Part shown: piece after piece, positions 24,446 to 32,345 of the stretch
How positions within the stretch are numbered: position 1 is the stretch's first letter
Layout of the letters: each line of letters opens with the position of its first letter
NCBI GenBank assembly: GCA_964391365.1
Contig: CAYMKW010000024.1
Span: 1 to 32,737 of the forward strand
Length of the DNA: 32,737 bases
Direction: 5' to 3'
DNA from: SXMI01 sp964391365
GTDB lineage: Bacteria > Actinomycetota > Acidimicrobiia > Acidimicrobiales > Microtrichaceae
Notes under the pieces: model-generated
Database searches by the model: none
What the model was told of the DNA's origin: nothing
Seen by the model: only the letters and a program-made list of their open reading frames with translations
Translations under genes and position numbers: made by a program

Positions 24446-24988
24446 GTGACCAGCGAGCGGCCCACCCCGTCGGACGACACGACCGATGCTGCCGGGCCCA
24501 CCGGACTGCGCATCCCCGTCTCGGCACCCGGGCGCGCCGCGGCATCTGCCGGGAGCAGCGAACCGGCCGACGTGGCGAGCGTCTACCGCTCCGTCGGCGG
24601 GCAGCCGTTCTTCGACGACCTGGCCGGGCGCTTCTACGACCGCGTGCGCGACGATCCCACCCTCCTCGCCCTCTACCCCGACCAGCAGCAGCTGGGGCCG
24701 GCGACCCGGCGGCTGTCGATGTTCCTGGCCCAGTACTGGGGAGGACCCGGCACCTACTCCGAGGAGCGCGGCCACCCGCGACTCCGCATGCGTCACGCCC
24801 CGTACCGGATCGATGCCCGGGCGAGGGACCACTGGCTCGCCGCCATGCTCGACGCGCTCGACCACACCATGGGCGGACTCGACCGCACCGCACTCGGACT
24901 CTCCGACGAGGACGTGTCGAGCCTCGATGCAGGGTTCCGGTCCTACTTCCGACTGGCTGCGGACCACCTGGTCAACGCCGACGGTTGA
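24446..24988 (+). CDS. glbO: Group II truncated haemoglobin (HbO type)
   Basis: A 180-residue haem protein. After an Ala/Pro-rich N-terminal extension of about 40 residues, the 2-on-2 globin fold runs from VYRSVGG to the end. The key residues of mycobacterial HbO are present: Tyr64 (B10) in RFYDRV, Tyr77 (CD1) in LYPDQ, proximal His117 (F8) in RLRMRHAPYRI and Trp130 (G8) in DHWLAAM. YWGGPGTYSEERGHPRLRMR is a signature of the group. Such proteins bind O2 tightly and may handle NO or peroxide. GTG 24446 is the first in-frame start after the promoter region; the nearby ATG at 24438 is out of frame. The extension is longer than in HbO proper. Confidence 0.92.
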   Translation: MTSERPTPSDDTTDAAGPTGLRIPVSAPGRAAASAGSSEPADVASVYRSVGGQPFFDDLAGRFYDRVRDDPTLLALYPDQQQLGPATRRLSMFLAQYWGGPGTYSEERGHPRLRMRHAPYRIDARARDHWLAAMLDALDHTMGGLDRTALGLSDEDVSSLDAGFRSYFRLAADHLVNADG

Positions 24989-25000
24989 GCACCGGCCGCC

Positions 25001-25024
25001 TCGACCGACCGGGACGGTCGTCGA
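25001..25024 (+). terminator. Hairpin after the truncated haemoglobin gene
   Basis: Starting 12 nt after the stop codon, bases 25001-25004 pair with 25021-25024 and 25006-25010 with 25016-25020, leaving one bulged C and a 5-nt loop. It is a strong GC stem without a T-tract. The rest of 24989-25253 shows no credible gene; short open frames there lack family features. Confidence 0.45.
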
Positions 25025-25221
25025 CCGGCGGGAGGAAGTGCTGAGGACCGCCGCGCACCGGACCCCATCAAGCCGGTGAGCGACGATCCTCGGCTACGCC
25101 GTCCATGGGAGAGGAAGGGTGGATGGGAGGACGACGCATCCATGGCCGAAGCCACGTGTGCATCATGCACCATCGGAACCACCTCGTGTGACATCCCCGG
25201 ACGGACATGTGGCACTCACCC

Positions 25222-25240
25222 CCAACGAACAACGCGTTGG
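25222..25240 (-). terminator. Hairpin after the small membrane protein gene
   Basis: CCAACG, 7 nt, CGTTGG, located 13 nt beyond the stop of the minus-strand gene that ends at 25254. It may end the transcript that begins at trpB2. Confidence 0.35.
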
Positions 25241-25253
25241 TTCCGGAAACCCC

Positions 25254-25670
25254 TCAGGAGCGACCCGCGACTGAACGCCGATCACCTCGGACGGCGAGCA
25301 GACCGAGCGTGATCGAGACCACGGCGAGCACCACGTGGACCGCCACGAAGGCGGGCTCGCGGTCGCCGGCGAAGGCGATGTCGGCGGCGCGCACGAACCA
25401 CACGATCGTCGTCCACGCCACCAGCGCCAGGAGCAGCCACGACGACGCCGATCGACGACCGACGGTCGCGCCACCCCGCCATTCGGCGATCGTCCAGACC
25501 GCCAGCACCGCAGACGGCAGCAGGAAGCTGCAGGCGAGCAGGAGCGGGCCCCACCGGTCGGCCCCGTCCAGCGTCCCGTCGCCGAGCGCGTTGCGGACGC
25601 GACCGACCCACACGAATCCGGTCCAGGCGAGGAACGCCACCCGCCACCAGGACGGGTGGGCCGACCCCAC
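25254..25670 (-). CDS. Small four-helix membrane protein, unknown function
   Basis: A 138-residue hydrophobic protein with about four membrane helices: VAFLAWTGFVWVG, PLLLACSFLLPSAVLAVWTI, SWLLLALVAWTTIVWFVRA and FVAVHVVLAVVSITLGLLAV. Short polar loops separate them and the end is basic (RGDRRSVAGRS). I do not recognise the family. It starts at GTG 25670, 47 bp after the trpB2 stop on the same strand and may be co-transcribed with it. The hydrophobic pattern is regular and the opposite strand gives no family match, which supports it as a real gene. Confidence 0.65.
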   Translation of the reverse strand: MGSAHPSWWRVAFLAWTGFVWVGRVRNALGDGTLDGADRWGPLLLACSFLLPSAVLAVWTIAEWRGGATVGRRSASSWLLLALVAWTTIVWFVRAADIAFAGDREPAFVAVHVVLAVVSITLGLLAVRGDRRSVAGRS

Positions 25671-25717
25671 CGGTGGATCCGGCGGGGTCGAGTGAGTGAC
25701 GGGGGCAGGCGAGTCGC

Positions 25718-27082
25718 TCAGGCCGGCACCTGCGGGATCCGGCTGAGCGCGTCCGCGACCTGCTCGCTCGGGTAGTCGTAGTCGACCATGCCGCCCTCGA
25801 AGTACTTGTCGTAGGCGGCCATGTCGAGCATCCCGTGCCCGCAGAGGGCGGTCAGGATCACCTTCTCCTCACCCGACTCCTTGCACGCGAGGGCCTCGGC
25901 GATCGTGGCGGCCAGCGCGTGGGTTGGCTCGGGTGCGGGGACGATCCCCTCGCTCCGGGCGAACTGGACCCCGGCGGCGAAGCAGTCGGTCTGGTTCATC
26001 GCCTCGGCCTCGATCAGCCCCAGCTCGTAGACGTGGCTGATGAGCGGACTCATCCCGTGGTAGCGGAGCCCACCGGCGTGGATCGGGTCCGGGATGAAAT
26101 CGTGGCCGAGCGTGTGCATCTTCATGAGCGGAGTCGTGCCGGCGGTGTCACCGAAGTCGTAGGCGTACACGCCCCTGGTGAGCGACGGACACGCTGCGGG
26201 TTCGACGGCACGGATCACCGGCGAGATGTTGCCCGCCAACTTCTCGCGCAGGAACGGGAAGGTGAGCCCGGCGAAGTTCGACCCACCGCCGGTGCACCCG
26301 ATGATCAGGTCCGGCGTGTCACCCGCCTTGGCCATCTGGAGGAGCGCCTCCTCACCGATCACCGTCTGGTGCATGAGCACGTGGTTGAGCACCGAGCCGA
26401 GGGCGTAGCGGACCTCGGGGTCCGGGGCGGCGACCGACACGGCCTCGGAGATCGCGATGCCGAGCGAGCCCGGGTTGTCGGGGTCGGCGGCGAGCAACGA
26501 CCTCCCGTACTCGGTGACCTCCGACGGCGACGGGTGGACGGTGGCGCCGAACGCCTGCATCATCGCCCTGCGGTACGGCTTCTGGTCGTAGCTGGCCCGG
26601 ACCTGCCAGACCTCGCACTCGAGGTCGAACATCTGGCATGCGAACGCCAGCGCCGTGCCCCACTGGCCGGCGCCCGTCTCGGTCGTCAGCTTCCGGACTC
26701 CCGCCTTGGCGTTGTAGTACGCCTGCGGGACCGCCGTGTTGGGCTTGTGCGATCCGGCCGGGCTGGTGCCCTCGTACTTGTAGTAGATCCTGGCCGGCGT
26801 GCCGAGCGCCGCCTCGAGTCGGCGGGCCCGGTGCAGGGGTGTGGCCCGCCACAGCCGGTAGACGTCCATGACCTCACCCGGGATGTCCACGTACCGGTCC
26901 TGGGTGACCTCCTGCATGATGAGGTCCATGGGGAACAGCGGGGCGAAGTCGTCCGGTCCGGCCGGCTCCAGCGTCCCGGGGTGCAGCGCCGGGGGCGGCG
27001 GCTCCGGCAGATCGGCCACGAGGTTGTACCAGGTGGTCGGCACCTCGTCGTCGTCCAGCATGTAGCGCATCGGCTCGCTCAT
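25718..27082 (-). CDS. trpB2: TrpB2-type tryptophan synthase beta-like PLP enzyme
   Basis: A 454-residue PLP enzyme of the TrpB2 group, longer at the N-terminus than ordinary TrpB. Lys113 in the segment GTSPAGSHKPNTA is the PLP lysine. TTETGAGQWGTALAFAC and the phosphate-binding CTGGGSNFAG follow, and HAGGLRYHGMSPLISH is a TrpB2 hallmark. TrpB2 can join indole and serine to tryptophan without a TrpA partner; no trpA is present here, so a salvage or alternative role is plausible. ATG 27082 follows a GAGGGG ribosome-binding sequence. The gene is downstream of a class-III aminotransferase on the same strand, 92 bp away, with its own -10. Confidence 0.92.
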   Translation of the reverse strand: MSEPMRYMLDDDEVPTTWYNLVADLPEPPPPALHPGTLEPAGPDDFAPLFPMDLIMQEVTQDRYVDIPGEVMDVYRLWRATPLHRARRLEAALGTPARIYYKYEGTSPAGSHKPNTAVPQAYYNAKAGVRKLTTETGAGQWGTALAFACQMFDLECEVWQVRASYDQKPYRRAMMQAFGATVHPSPSEVTEYGRSLLAADPDNPGSLGIAISEAVSVAAPDPEVRYALGSVLNHVLMHQTVIGEEALLQMAKAGDTPDLIIGCTGGGSNFAGLTFPFLREKLAGNISPVIRAVEPAACPSLTRGVYAYDFGDTAGTTPLMKMHTLGHDFIPDPIHAGGLRYHGMSPLISHVYELGLIEAEAMNQTDCFAAGVQFARSEGIVPAPEPTHALAATIAEALACKESGEEKVILTALCGHGMLDMAAYDKYFEGGMVDYDYPSEQVADALSRIPQVPA

Positions 27083-27134
27083 CTCGGCCCCCTCAGGACT
27101 CGACCCGGAGCACCCGTCCGGTGCTCGTCGCCGC

Positions 27135-27140
27135 ATCGTA
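27135..27140 (-). promoter_or_regulatory. -10 element of trpB2
   Basis: TACGAT on the minus strand, 52 nt upstream of ATG 27082, giving a leader of about 45 nt. This fits the ribosome-binding site visible at this gene. Confidence 0.35.
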
Positions 27141-27174
27141 CGCGGCCGGACGAGCGCCGCGCCGCCGACCATGC

Positions 27175-28527
27175 TCACCCCGTGAGTGCCTCCACGGCAC
27201 CGCCGAACACCTCCGTGTGCAGGTCGACGTCGGCGATGGTGTGGGCCGGGCAGAACAGGGCCATGTTGTGGAACGGGGTGAGCAGGATCCCTCGGTTGAG
27301 GCACCACAGGTGGAGGAACGCGTCGAGTTCGTGGTCGATCGCAGCGGCGGCCTCACCACCGTTCCGGGGCGGCGGACAGAACCAGTACTCGGCCCGACAG
27401 CCCAGTCGGTGCACGGTCCACGCCAGTTCGTGGGCGTCGATCACCGACTGGACGCCGTCGGCCCAGCGTTGGGCCAGCGGGATGCTCACGGCGAAGTCCT
27501 GGTCACGGAGCGCCCCGTCGAGCGTCGCCCGGACCGCCGCCAGCGAGAGGGGGTTGGCGGTCAGCGTCCCTCCGATCCCCGACACGTCGGCGTCCTCGCC
27601 ACTCGCCGCCTCCAGGACGGCACCGGCCACCTCCGCAGTCATCCCGTAGGCGGCGCACGGCACGCCACCGCCGATCGGCTTGCCGATGACGAACAGGTCG
27701 GGTTCGAGCCCCCACTCCCTCGTCGCCCCGCCCGGGCCGAGGCAGATCGTGTGCGTCTCGTCGATCACGAGCAGCGTGCCCGTGTCCCGCGTGAGTCGAC
27801 GGAGGGCGTCGTGGAACCCAGGGTCTGGCGGCACGATCCCGATGTTCGTCAGGGCCGGCTCGGCCAGCACCGCAGCCACCTCACCTCGCTCGAGGACGGT
27901 ACGCAGCGCCTCCACGTCGTTGAACTCGACGACCTCGACGTACTCGGCGGGGTCCACGGCCCAGCCGGTGTTCCCGGGTCGCGGCACGACACGGCCACCC
28001 GGGTCGAGCACGTTCAGCGCCTCGTCGACCGTCCCGTGGTAGCACCAGTTGAAGACCAGGACCTTGCGCCGTCCGGTGGCGTGACGGGCCAGGCGCAGCA
28101 CGAACCGGTTCGCATCGGTGGCCGTCATGGCGATCTGCCAGACCGGCAGACCGAACCGCTCCCGGAGTTGGTCGCCGACGGCGACGGCGTCCTCGCTCGG
28201 CAGCATGGTCGTGATCCCGCGGGGTGCCTGGCCCGTGAGCGCATCCACGGTCACCGGGAGCGAGTGACCGGTCATGGCGCCCGTGTCACCCAGACAGAGG
28301 TCGACGTAGGTGTTGCCGTCCACGTCGGTGAACCGGGCGCCCTCGGCGCGCTCGACGAACACCGGATGGGGGCCCGGCCAGCGGGTCATCCAGTTCATGG
28401 GCACGCCGGCGAGGAGCGATCGTCGGGCCTGCTCGTGCAGTTCGGCGGAGCGGGGGTGTCGTTCGACGAAGGTGCGGGTCTCGGCCGCCATCAGGTCGCC
28501 GAGCCGGGATCGGTCGATGCTGCTCAT
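27175..28527 (-). CDS. Class-III PLP aminotransferase, glutamate-1-semialdehyde aminotransferase-like
   Basis: A 450-residue fold-type I aminotransferase. Asp256 in LLVIDETHT binds the PLP ring nitrogen and Lys283 in FVIGKPIGGGVP forms the Schiff base. FTDVDGNTYVDLCLGD and FNWCYHGTVDEAL are characteristic of the HemL-like branch. The usual 'GSEA' stretch reads ATDANRFVLRLAR, and the HemL signature is otherwise altered, so it is more likely a transaminase acting on another amino acid or amine than the haem enzyme. ATG 28527 lies 6 nt after a TAGCGT -10. Its partner gene downstream is trpB2; a shared pathway is possible but not shown. Confidence 0.85.
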   Translation of the reverse strand: MSSIDRSRLGDLMAAETRTFVERHPRSAELHEQARRSLLAGVPMNWMTRWPGPHPVFVERAEGARFTDVDGNTYVDLCLGDTGAMTGHSLPVTVDALTGQAPRGITTMLPSEDAVAVGDQLRERFGLPVWQIAMTATDANRFVLRLARHATGRRKVLVFNWCYHGTVDEALNVLDPGGRVVPRPGNTGWAVDPAEYVEVVEFNDVEALRTVLERGEVAAVLAEPALTNIGIVPPDPGFHDALRRLTRDTGTLLVIDETHTICLGPGGATREWGLEPDLFVIGKPIGGGVPCAAYGMTAEVAGAVLEAASGEDADVSGIGGTLTANPLSLAAVRATLDGALRDQDFAVSIPLAQRWADGVQSVIDAHELAWTVHRLGCRAEYWFCPPPRNGGEAAAAIDHELDAFLHLWCLNRGILLTPFHNMALFCPAHTIADVDLHTEVFGGAVEALTG

Positions 28528-28533
28528 GCCGCC

Positions 28534-28539
28534 ACGCTA
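28534..28539 (-). promoter_or_regulatory. -10 element of the aminotransferase gene
   Basis: TAGCGT on the minus strand, 6 nt before ATG 28527: identical in sequence and spacing to the dnaE2 element. Confidence 0.48.
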
Positions 28540-28581
28540 GGGCCTGAGCCGCCGCAGGCGACCGGCCCGGAACGCCTGCGG

Positions 28582-29274
28582 TCAACCCCGCTGGTCGTCG
28601 ACGGTGAGGAAGGCTCGCACCGAGTCCGCCGGGCCGTCGTGGACCAGTTCGCCGTTCTCCAGCACCACGCCCCGGTCGAATCGATCGATCACGTCCGGGT
28701 CGTGGGTCGCCACGATCACCGATGCGCCGTTGTCGACGCTCTCCCCGAGGAGTTCCAGCATCGCGGACCGGCCGGCAGCGTCCAGTCCGACGAACGGCTC
28801 GTCGACGAGCAGCACGCTGAACGGGCGACAGAACGCGACGGCGATCGCCGTCTTCTGGCGGAGACCCCGACTGAACTGCGACGGCAGATCGTCGAACCGC
28901 TGGTCCAGACCCAGTCGTTCGACCAGATCCCGATTCACGTCGTCGTCGCAGTCGCCGTGCATGCGGCTGATGTACTCCAGGTGCTCGCGCACGCTCAGGT
29001 CGTCGTAGAGGACCGGGTTGTCCGGCAGCCAGGAACGGTGCCGCCGGGCCGGGACGCTGTCCACGCCGTAGCCGTGGATGGCCGCCGAACCCTCGGACGG
29101 GTCCAGGACGCCGGCGAGCATGCTGAGCAGCGTCGACTTGCCGGACCCGTTGTGGCCGACCAGGACCAGCGATTCGCCGGCCGCAACCTCCAGGTCGAGG
29201 GCGGCGAGCGCATCGACGTCGCCGTACCGCTTGGCCAGGCCGTCGGCGGTGACCGCCGCGTCTCGTCCACTCAC
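28582..29274 (-). CDS. ABC transporter ATPase
   Basis: A 230-residue nucleotide-binding subunit with Walker A GHNGSGKST, a Q-loop region reading LPDNPVLYDDLSVREHL, the signature FSRGLRQKTAIA (a CcmA/ABC-2-type variant of LSGGQ), Walker B VLLVDEPFVGLD and the switch histidine in ATHDPD. The start GTG 29274 overlaps the permease stop in a GTGA sequence, so the two are translationally coupled. The missing glutamine in the Q-loop position and the exporter-style signature suggest an ABC-2-like exporter. The substrate is unknown. Confidence 0.88.
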   Translation of the reverse strand: MSGRDAAVTADGLAKRYGDVDALAALDLEVAAGESLVLVGHNGSGKSTLLSMLAGVLDPSEGSAAIHGYGVDSVPARRHRSWLPDNPVLYDDLSVREHLEYISRMHGDCDDDVNRDLVERLGLDQRFDDLPSQFSRGLRQKTAIAVAFCRPFSVLLVDEPFVGLDAAGRSAMLELLGESVDNGASVIVATHDPDVIDRFDRGVVLENGELVHDGPADSVRAFLTVDDQRG

Positions 29275-30917
29275 GTCGATCCTCCTGTGGTCCCGCCCAT
29301 GGACTCCGCCATGGTCCGGTGGATGTCGTCCCGGAACCGGACCCAGCCGGCGACCGCGGCCGCGAGCAGCAGGAACGGTGCGGCGACGACCAGCTCGGGC
29401 ATGACGGGCGGGCGCCCGCCGTCGACGGCGGCCCGGGCGACGAGCAGGGGTACGAAGCCGAGCACGGCCACCAGCGGCGGCCAGACGAGCCGGATGAGGA
29501 GTCGGGGTCCGGCCACCTCGGGCTGGGCCAGTCCGGCGTCGGGCGCATCGACCGTCTGGTCGGAGACCACCGTGATCGCCGCCCCGGCGACGCCCATCGG
29601 CACCGCCACGAGGAGCGTCACCGCAGCGACCTGCCAACCGATCGCCGACGGGGCGACACCCACGGCCACCGCTGCACCCACCGTTCCCGCGACGGCGGTG
29701 ACGATCACCGGCTGGACCAGGTGCTGCAGCGCCAGCCGGCCACGGAGCACCGGGATCGAATCGGCGATCGTGGGGTGGTCGATCTCCTGGGCGAGCGGCT
29801 CGAGCGCATCCAGACCCAGGACGTAGGCGGCCCCGCCCGCCACGATCAGCAGCGGGGTGGTGCCGGCCCACACACCCCGGGCCGCGAACGCCGCGACGAG
29901 CGCTGCGGTCAGAACCCGGATGATCCGTCGCAGCGGCCAGCGACCGACGCTGGCCAGGTCGCGGGCGACCACCGGAGCCCGGTCGGCCAGTCCCCGGGGC
30001 AGACGCGGCAGCCAGGACCGCCGACGATGGTGCTCGGACGCGAGCTGCCGCCGCAGCAGGACCACGGCGCGCACGTCCTGCTGGGTCACGGCGAAGCGGA
30101 GCTGGCCGACGAGCGCGGTCCTGCGCATGGCCGATTCGATCGACAGTCCACCGATACCGGCGGCGCCGAGCACGACGAGGAGCGCAGCGACCACCACGGC
30201 GACCACGGCGAGCGGCGTGGCGGCCTCGGGCCAGACGAACAGGTCGCCCACCAGGACCAGCGGCGAGGCCGGTACGTCGCTGCTGGCGACCGCTGCGACC
30301 GACCAGCCGACGAGCAGCCACGCGACCACCGAGAGCAACCGGCCGGGAACACGCCGACCACCCGCCACGAGCGCCGCGCCGAGCGCGCCGGCGGCCACGG
30401 TCGCCCCGGTCACCGCACCGGAGAGCACCCACGGTGCGGCCGGGCCGTCCAGCCGCTGGTCGACGAGCGAGCCCGCCAGACCGCCGACGATCGCGGCGCC
30501 ACCGACGCCGTAGATCACGAGCGACGACACGGGACGGCGGAGCACGGCCGAGCGCGACACCGGGGCCAGCAGCAGGTGGGCGACGTCGGGCCGCTCGAGC
30601 GCCACGGGGCCACCCCGGCGGCCGGACCTGACCGCCAGCGCGAGGACCACGGACACGCCGATGGCGATCCACGCGGGCAGCCAGTCGACGAGCGACGCCG
30701 TCTGCTCCGGGTCGAGGCGATCGTCACCGACCAGGCCGGACAGGAAGACCACGGCCACCAGCGCACCCAAGGACGTCGTGTAGACCCGGTAGGCCAACTC
30801 GCCCCAGTCGCGGCCGGCGAGTTCACGTCGACGCCGGGCCGTGCGCAACGCCGACACGGTGGATGGCGGCCCGACCACGGCGGCATCGCTGATCACACTC
30901 AGGGGGATCTCTGGCAC
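29271..30917 (-). CDS. ABC transporter permease, multi-helix
   Basis: A 548-residue membrane protein with about twelve hydrophobic helices in two clusters: residues about 45-250, and 320-525 after a basic cytosolic loop containing LLRRQLASEHHRRRSWLPRL. It has no detectable catalytic motif and is identified mainly by its GTGA-coupled ATPase partner. Such large permeases with a single ATPase gene occur among actinobacterial ABC-2-like exporters. GTG 30917 is the first plausible start. No TANNNT element is evident upstream. It is divergent from the sbcDC region. Confidence 0.7.
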   Translation of the reverse strand: MPEIPLSVISDAAVVGPPSTVSALRTARRRRELAGRDWGELAYRVYTTSLGALVAVVFLSGLVGDDRLDPEQTASLVDWLPAWIAIGVSVVLALAVRSGRRGGPVALERPDVAHLLLAPVSRSAVLRRPVSSLVIYGVGGAAIVGGLAGSLVDQRLDGPAAPWVLSGAVTGATVAAGALGAALVAGGRRVPGRLLSVVAWLLVGWSVAAVASSDVPASPLVLVGDLFVWPEAATPLAVVAVVVAALLVVLGAAGIGGLSIESAMRRTALVGQLRFAVTQQDVRAVVLLRRQLASEHHRRRSWLPRLPRGLADRAPVVARDLASVGRWPLRRIIRVLTAALVAAFAARGVWAGTTPLLIVAGGAAYVLGLDALEPLAQEIDHPTIADSIPVLRGRLALQHLVQPVIVTAVAGTVGAAVAVGVAPSAIGWQVAAVTLLVAVPMGVAGAAITVVSDQTVDAPDAGLAQPEVAGPRLLIRLVWPPLVAVLGFVPLLVARAAVDGGRPPVMPELVVAAPFLLLAAAVAGWVRFRDDIHRTMAESMGGTTGGST

Positions 30918-31075
30918 TCCGAGCAGTCTTCCCGCTCACCCCGGGCCCCACAAACGCCGGCCACTGCGACGTCGGGGGGCGTCCCGATCGGACCCGCCAT
31001 GCGGTTCGACCGCTCAGGCGAGTCACCGGGCCACCGCCGGGACTTCGTCCGACCAGGCTGTCCCACCCCCCCGAG

Positions 31076-31081
31076 TAGCGT
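31076..31081 (+). promoter_or_regulatory. -10 element upstream of sbcD
   Basis: TAGCGT, the same hexamer as at dnaE2 and the aminotransferase gene. It lies 8 nt before GTG 31090 (leader ORF) and 49 nt before the sbcD GTG. Confidence 0.48.
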
Positions 31082-31089
31082 CCGCGTTC

Positions 31090-31134
31090 GTGGAGATGAG
31101 GCACCAGATCGAGCAACGGACGACCGCGCCGTGA
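31090..31134 (+). CDS. Possible 14-codon leaderless leader ORF
   Basis: GTG 31090, 8 nt after the -10 element, opens a 14-codon frame (VEMRHQIEQRTTAP) whose TGA overlaps the sbcD GTG in the tetramer GTGA at 31131-31134. If the mRNA is leaderless, this small frame would be the first thing translated and would couple to sbcD, which has no clear ribosome-binding site of its own. Too short for any family evidence; it may only be a translational relay. Confidence 0.35.
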   Translation: MEMRHQIEQRTTAP

Positions 31135-32345
31135 GGATCGCGCACACCAGCGACTGGCACCTCGGCCGTTCGTTCGGCGAGGTGTCGCTCCGTGACGACC
31201 AGGCCCGGTTCTGCGACTGGTTCGTGGAGTTGGTCGGCGAGCAGGGCTGCGAACTGGTGGTGATCGCCGGTGACATCTACGACCGGGCCATCGCCCCGAC
31301 GGAGTCGATCGACCTGTTCCGGGACACGGTCCGCCGCCTGCTCGCCACCGGCGCCAAGGTCGTCGCGATCACGGGGAACCACGACGCGGCCGACCGAGTC
31401 GCCGCCTACTCCGAACTGCTCGACCAGAGTGGGCTGCTGCTCCGCGGCGGGTACGACCGGATCGGCGAGGTCACCGCGTTTCCCGCATCGGACGGTCCGC
31501 TCGACCTGGTGCTCCTCCCGTTCCTCCACCCACAGATCGCCCCCGACGGATTCGGCACGGACCCCGCCGCCCGGGACGCCGACGAGCACGGCGACTCCGA
31601 GGACGTCGACGTGGACGTCCTGCTCCGTCGCCGGAGCCGACGGACGCACGAGTCGGTACTGACCGATGCCGTGGCGCTCGCCCGGCCGCGCCTCACGTGC
31701 GGCCGTTCGCTCGCTGTCGCCCATGCGTTCGTCGCCGGCGGGGCGGAGTCCGAGTCCGAGCGTCGCCTCGAGGTCGGAGGAACCGGACAGGTCCCGGCGG
31801 AGTTGTTCTCCGCGTTCTCGTACACCGCACTGGGTCACCTCCACCGCCCGCAGGACGTCACCGTCGCGGGGGGTCACGTCCGCTACTCGGGCACCCCGCT
31901 CCCCTACTCCTTCTCCGAGGACCACCCGAAGTCGGTGACCATCGTCGACCTGGCCGCCGACGGAACCTGCACCGTGGAGGCGGTGCCCGTCCCGGTCGGG
32001 CGGTCGGTGCACCGGATCAGCGGGACGATCGATGAACTCCTCGAACCGGGCAGGTTCCCCCACGCACACGGCGGATTCGTGCAGGCGACGGTGACCGACC
32101 GGGAGACCGTGACGGAGGCGAAGGCCAGGCTGCTCGACGTCTACCCGTTCGTCGTCGAGGTCCGACTCGCTCCGCTGGCCGACGGCCACGAACTCGTCGC
32201 CGCACCCGAGAACATCCGGGAGGTGCCGCCCCTGCAGGCGGTGTCCAGCTTCTGGGAGGCCGCCGAGGGATCACCCCCGACGGGGGCGATCCTCGAACTC
32301 CTCACCGATGTGGTCGACACCAGCGTCCGGGCGGTCGAGCAGTGA
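31131..32345 (+). CDS. sbcD: Exonuclease subunit SbcD (Mre11-like nuclease)
   Basis: A 404-residue metallophosphoesterase nuclease. The metal motifs are in order: SDWHLGR (Asp8 and His10), GDIYDR, GNHD, a histidine in VAHAF, and GHLHRPQ. The opening RIAHTSDWHLGRSFGE is diagnostic of SbcD. With SbcC it forms the ATP-dependent nuclease that opens hairpins and blocked DNA ends. GTG 31131 is fixed by the conserved N-terminus. The stop overlaps the sbcC start in GTGA. An acidic insert (DADEHGDSEDVDVDV) interrupts the middle of the phosphoesterase domain and is longer than usual. Confidence 0.94.
   Translation: MRIAHTSDWHLGRSFGEVSLRDDQARFCDWFVELVGEQGCELVVIAGDIYDRAIAPTESIDLFRDTVRRLLATGAKVVAITGNHDAADRVAAYSELLDQSGLLLRGGYDRIGEVTAFPASDGPLDLVLLPFLHPQIAPDGFGTDPAARDADEHGDSEDVDVDVLLRRRSRRTHESVLTDAVALARPRLTCGRSLAVAHAFVAGGAESESERRLEVGGTGQVPAELFSAFSYTALGHLHRPQDVTVAGGHVRYSGTPLPYSFSEDHPKSVTIVDLAADGTCTVEAVPVPVGRSVHRISGTIDELLEPGRFPHAHGGFVQATVTDRETVTEAKARLLDVYPFVVEVRLAPLADGHELVAAPENIREVPPLQAVSSFWEAAEGSPPTGAILELLTDVVDTSVRAVEQ

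Noticed and set aside
24989..25253. Small protein genes in the haemoglobin/membrane-protein intergenic region
   Set aside because: Short frames exist, but none has a recognisable motif or promoter layout; the visible structures are terminator-like hairpins.
29319..31130. A very long plus-strand protein extending sbcD upstream
   Set aside because: The upstream residues are antisense to the ABC permease, low in complexity and rich in Arg/His/Asp; the SbcD family starts at RIAHTSDWHLGR.
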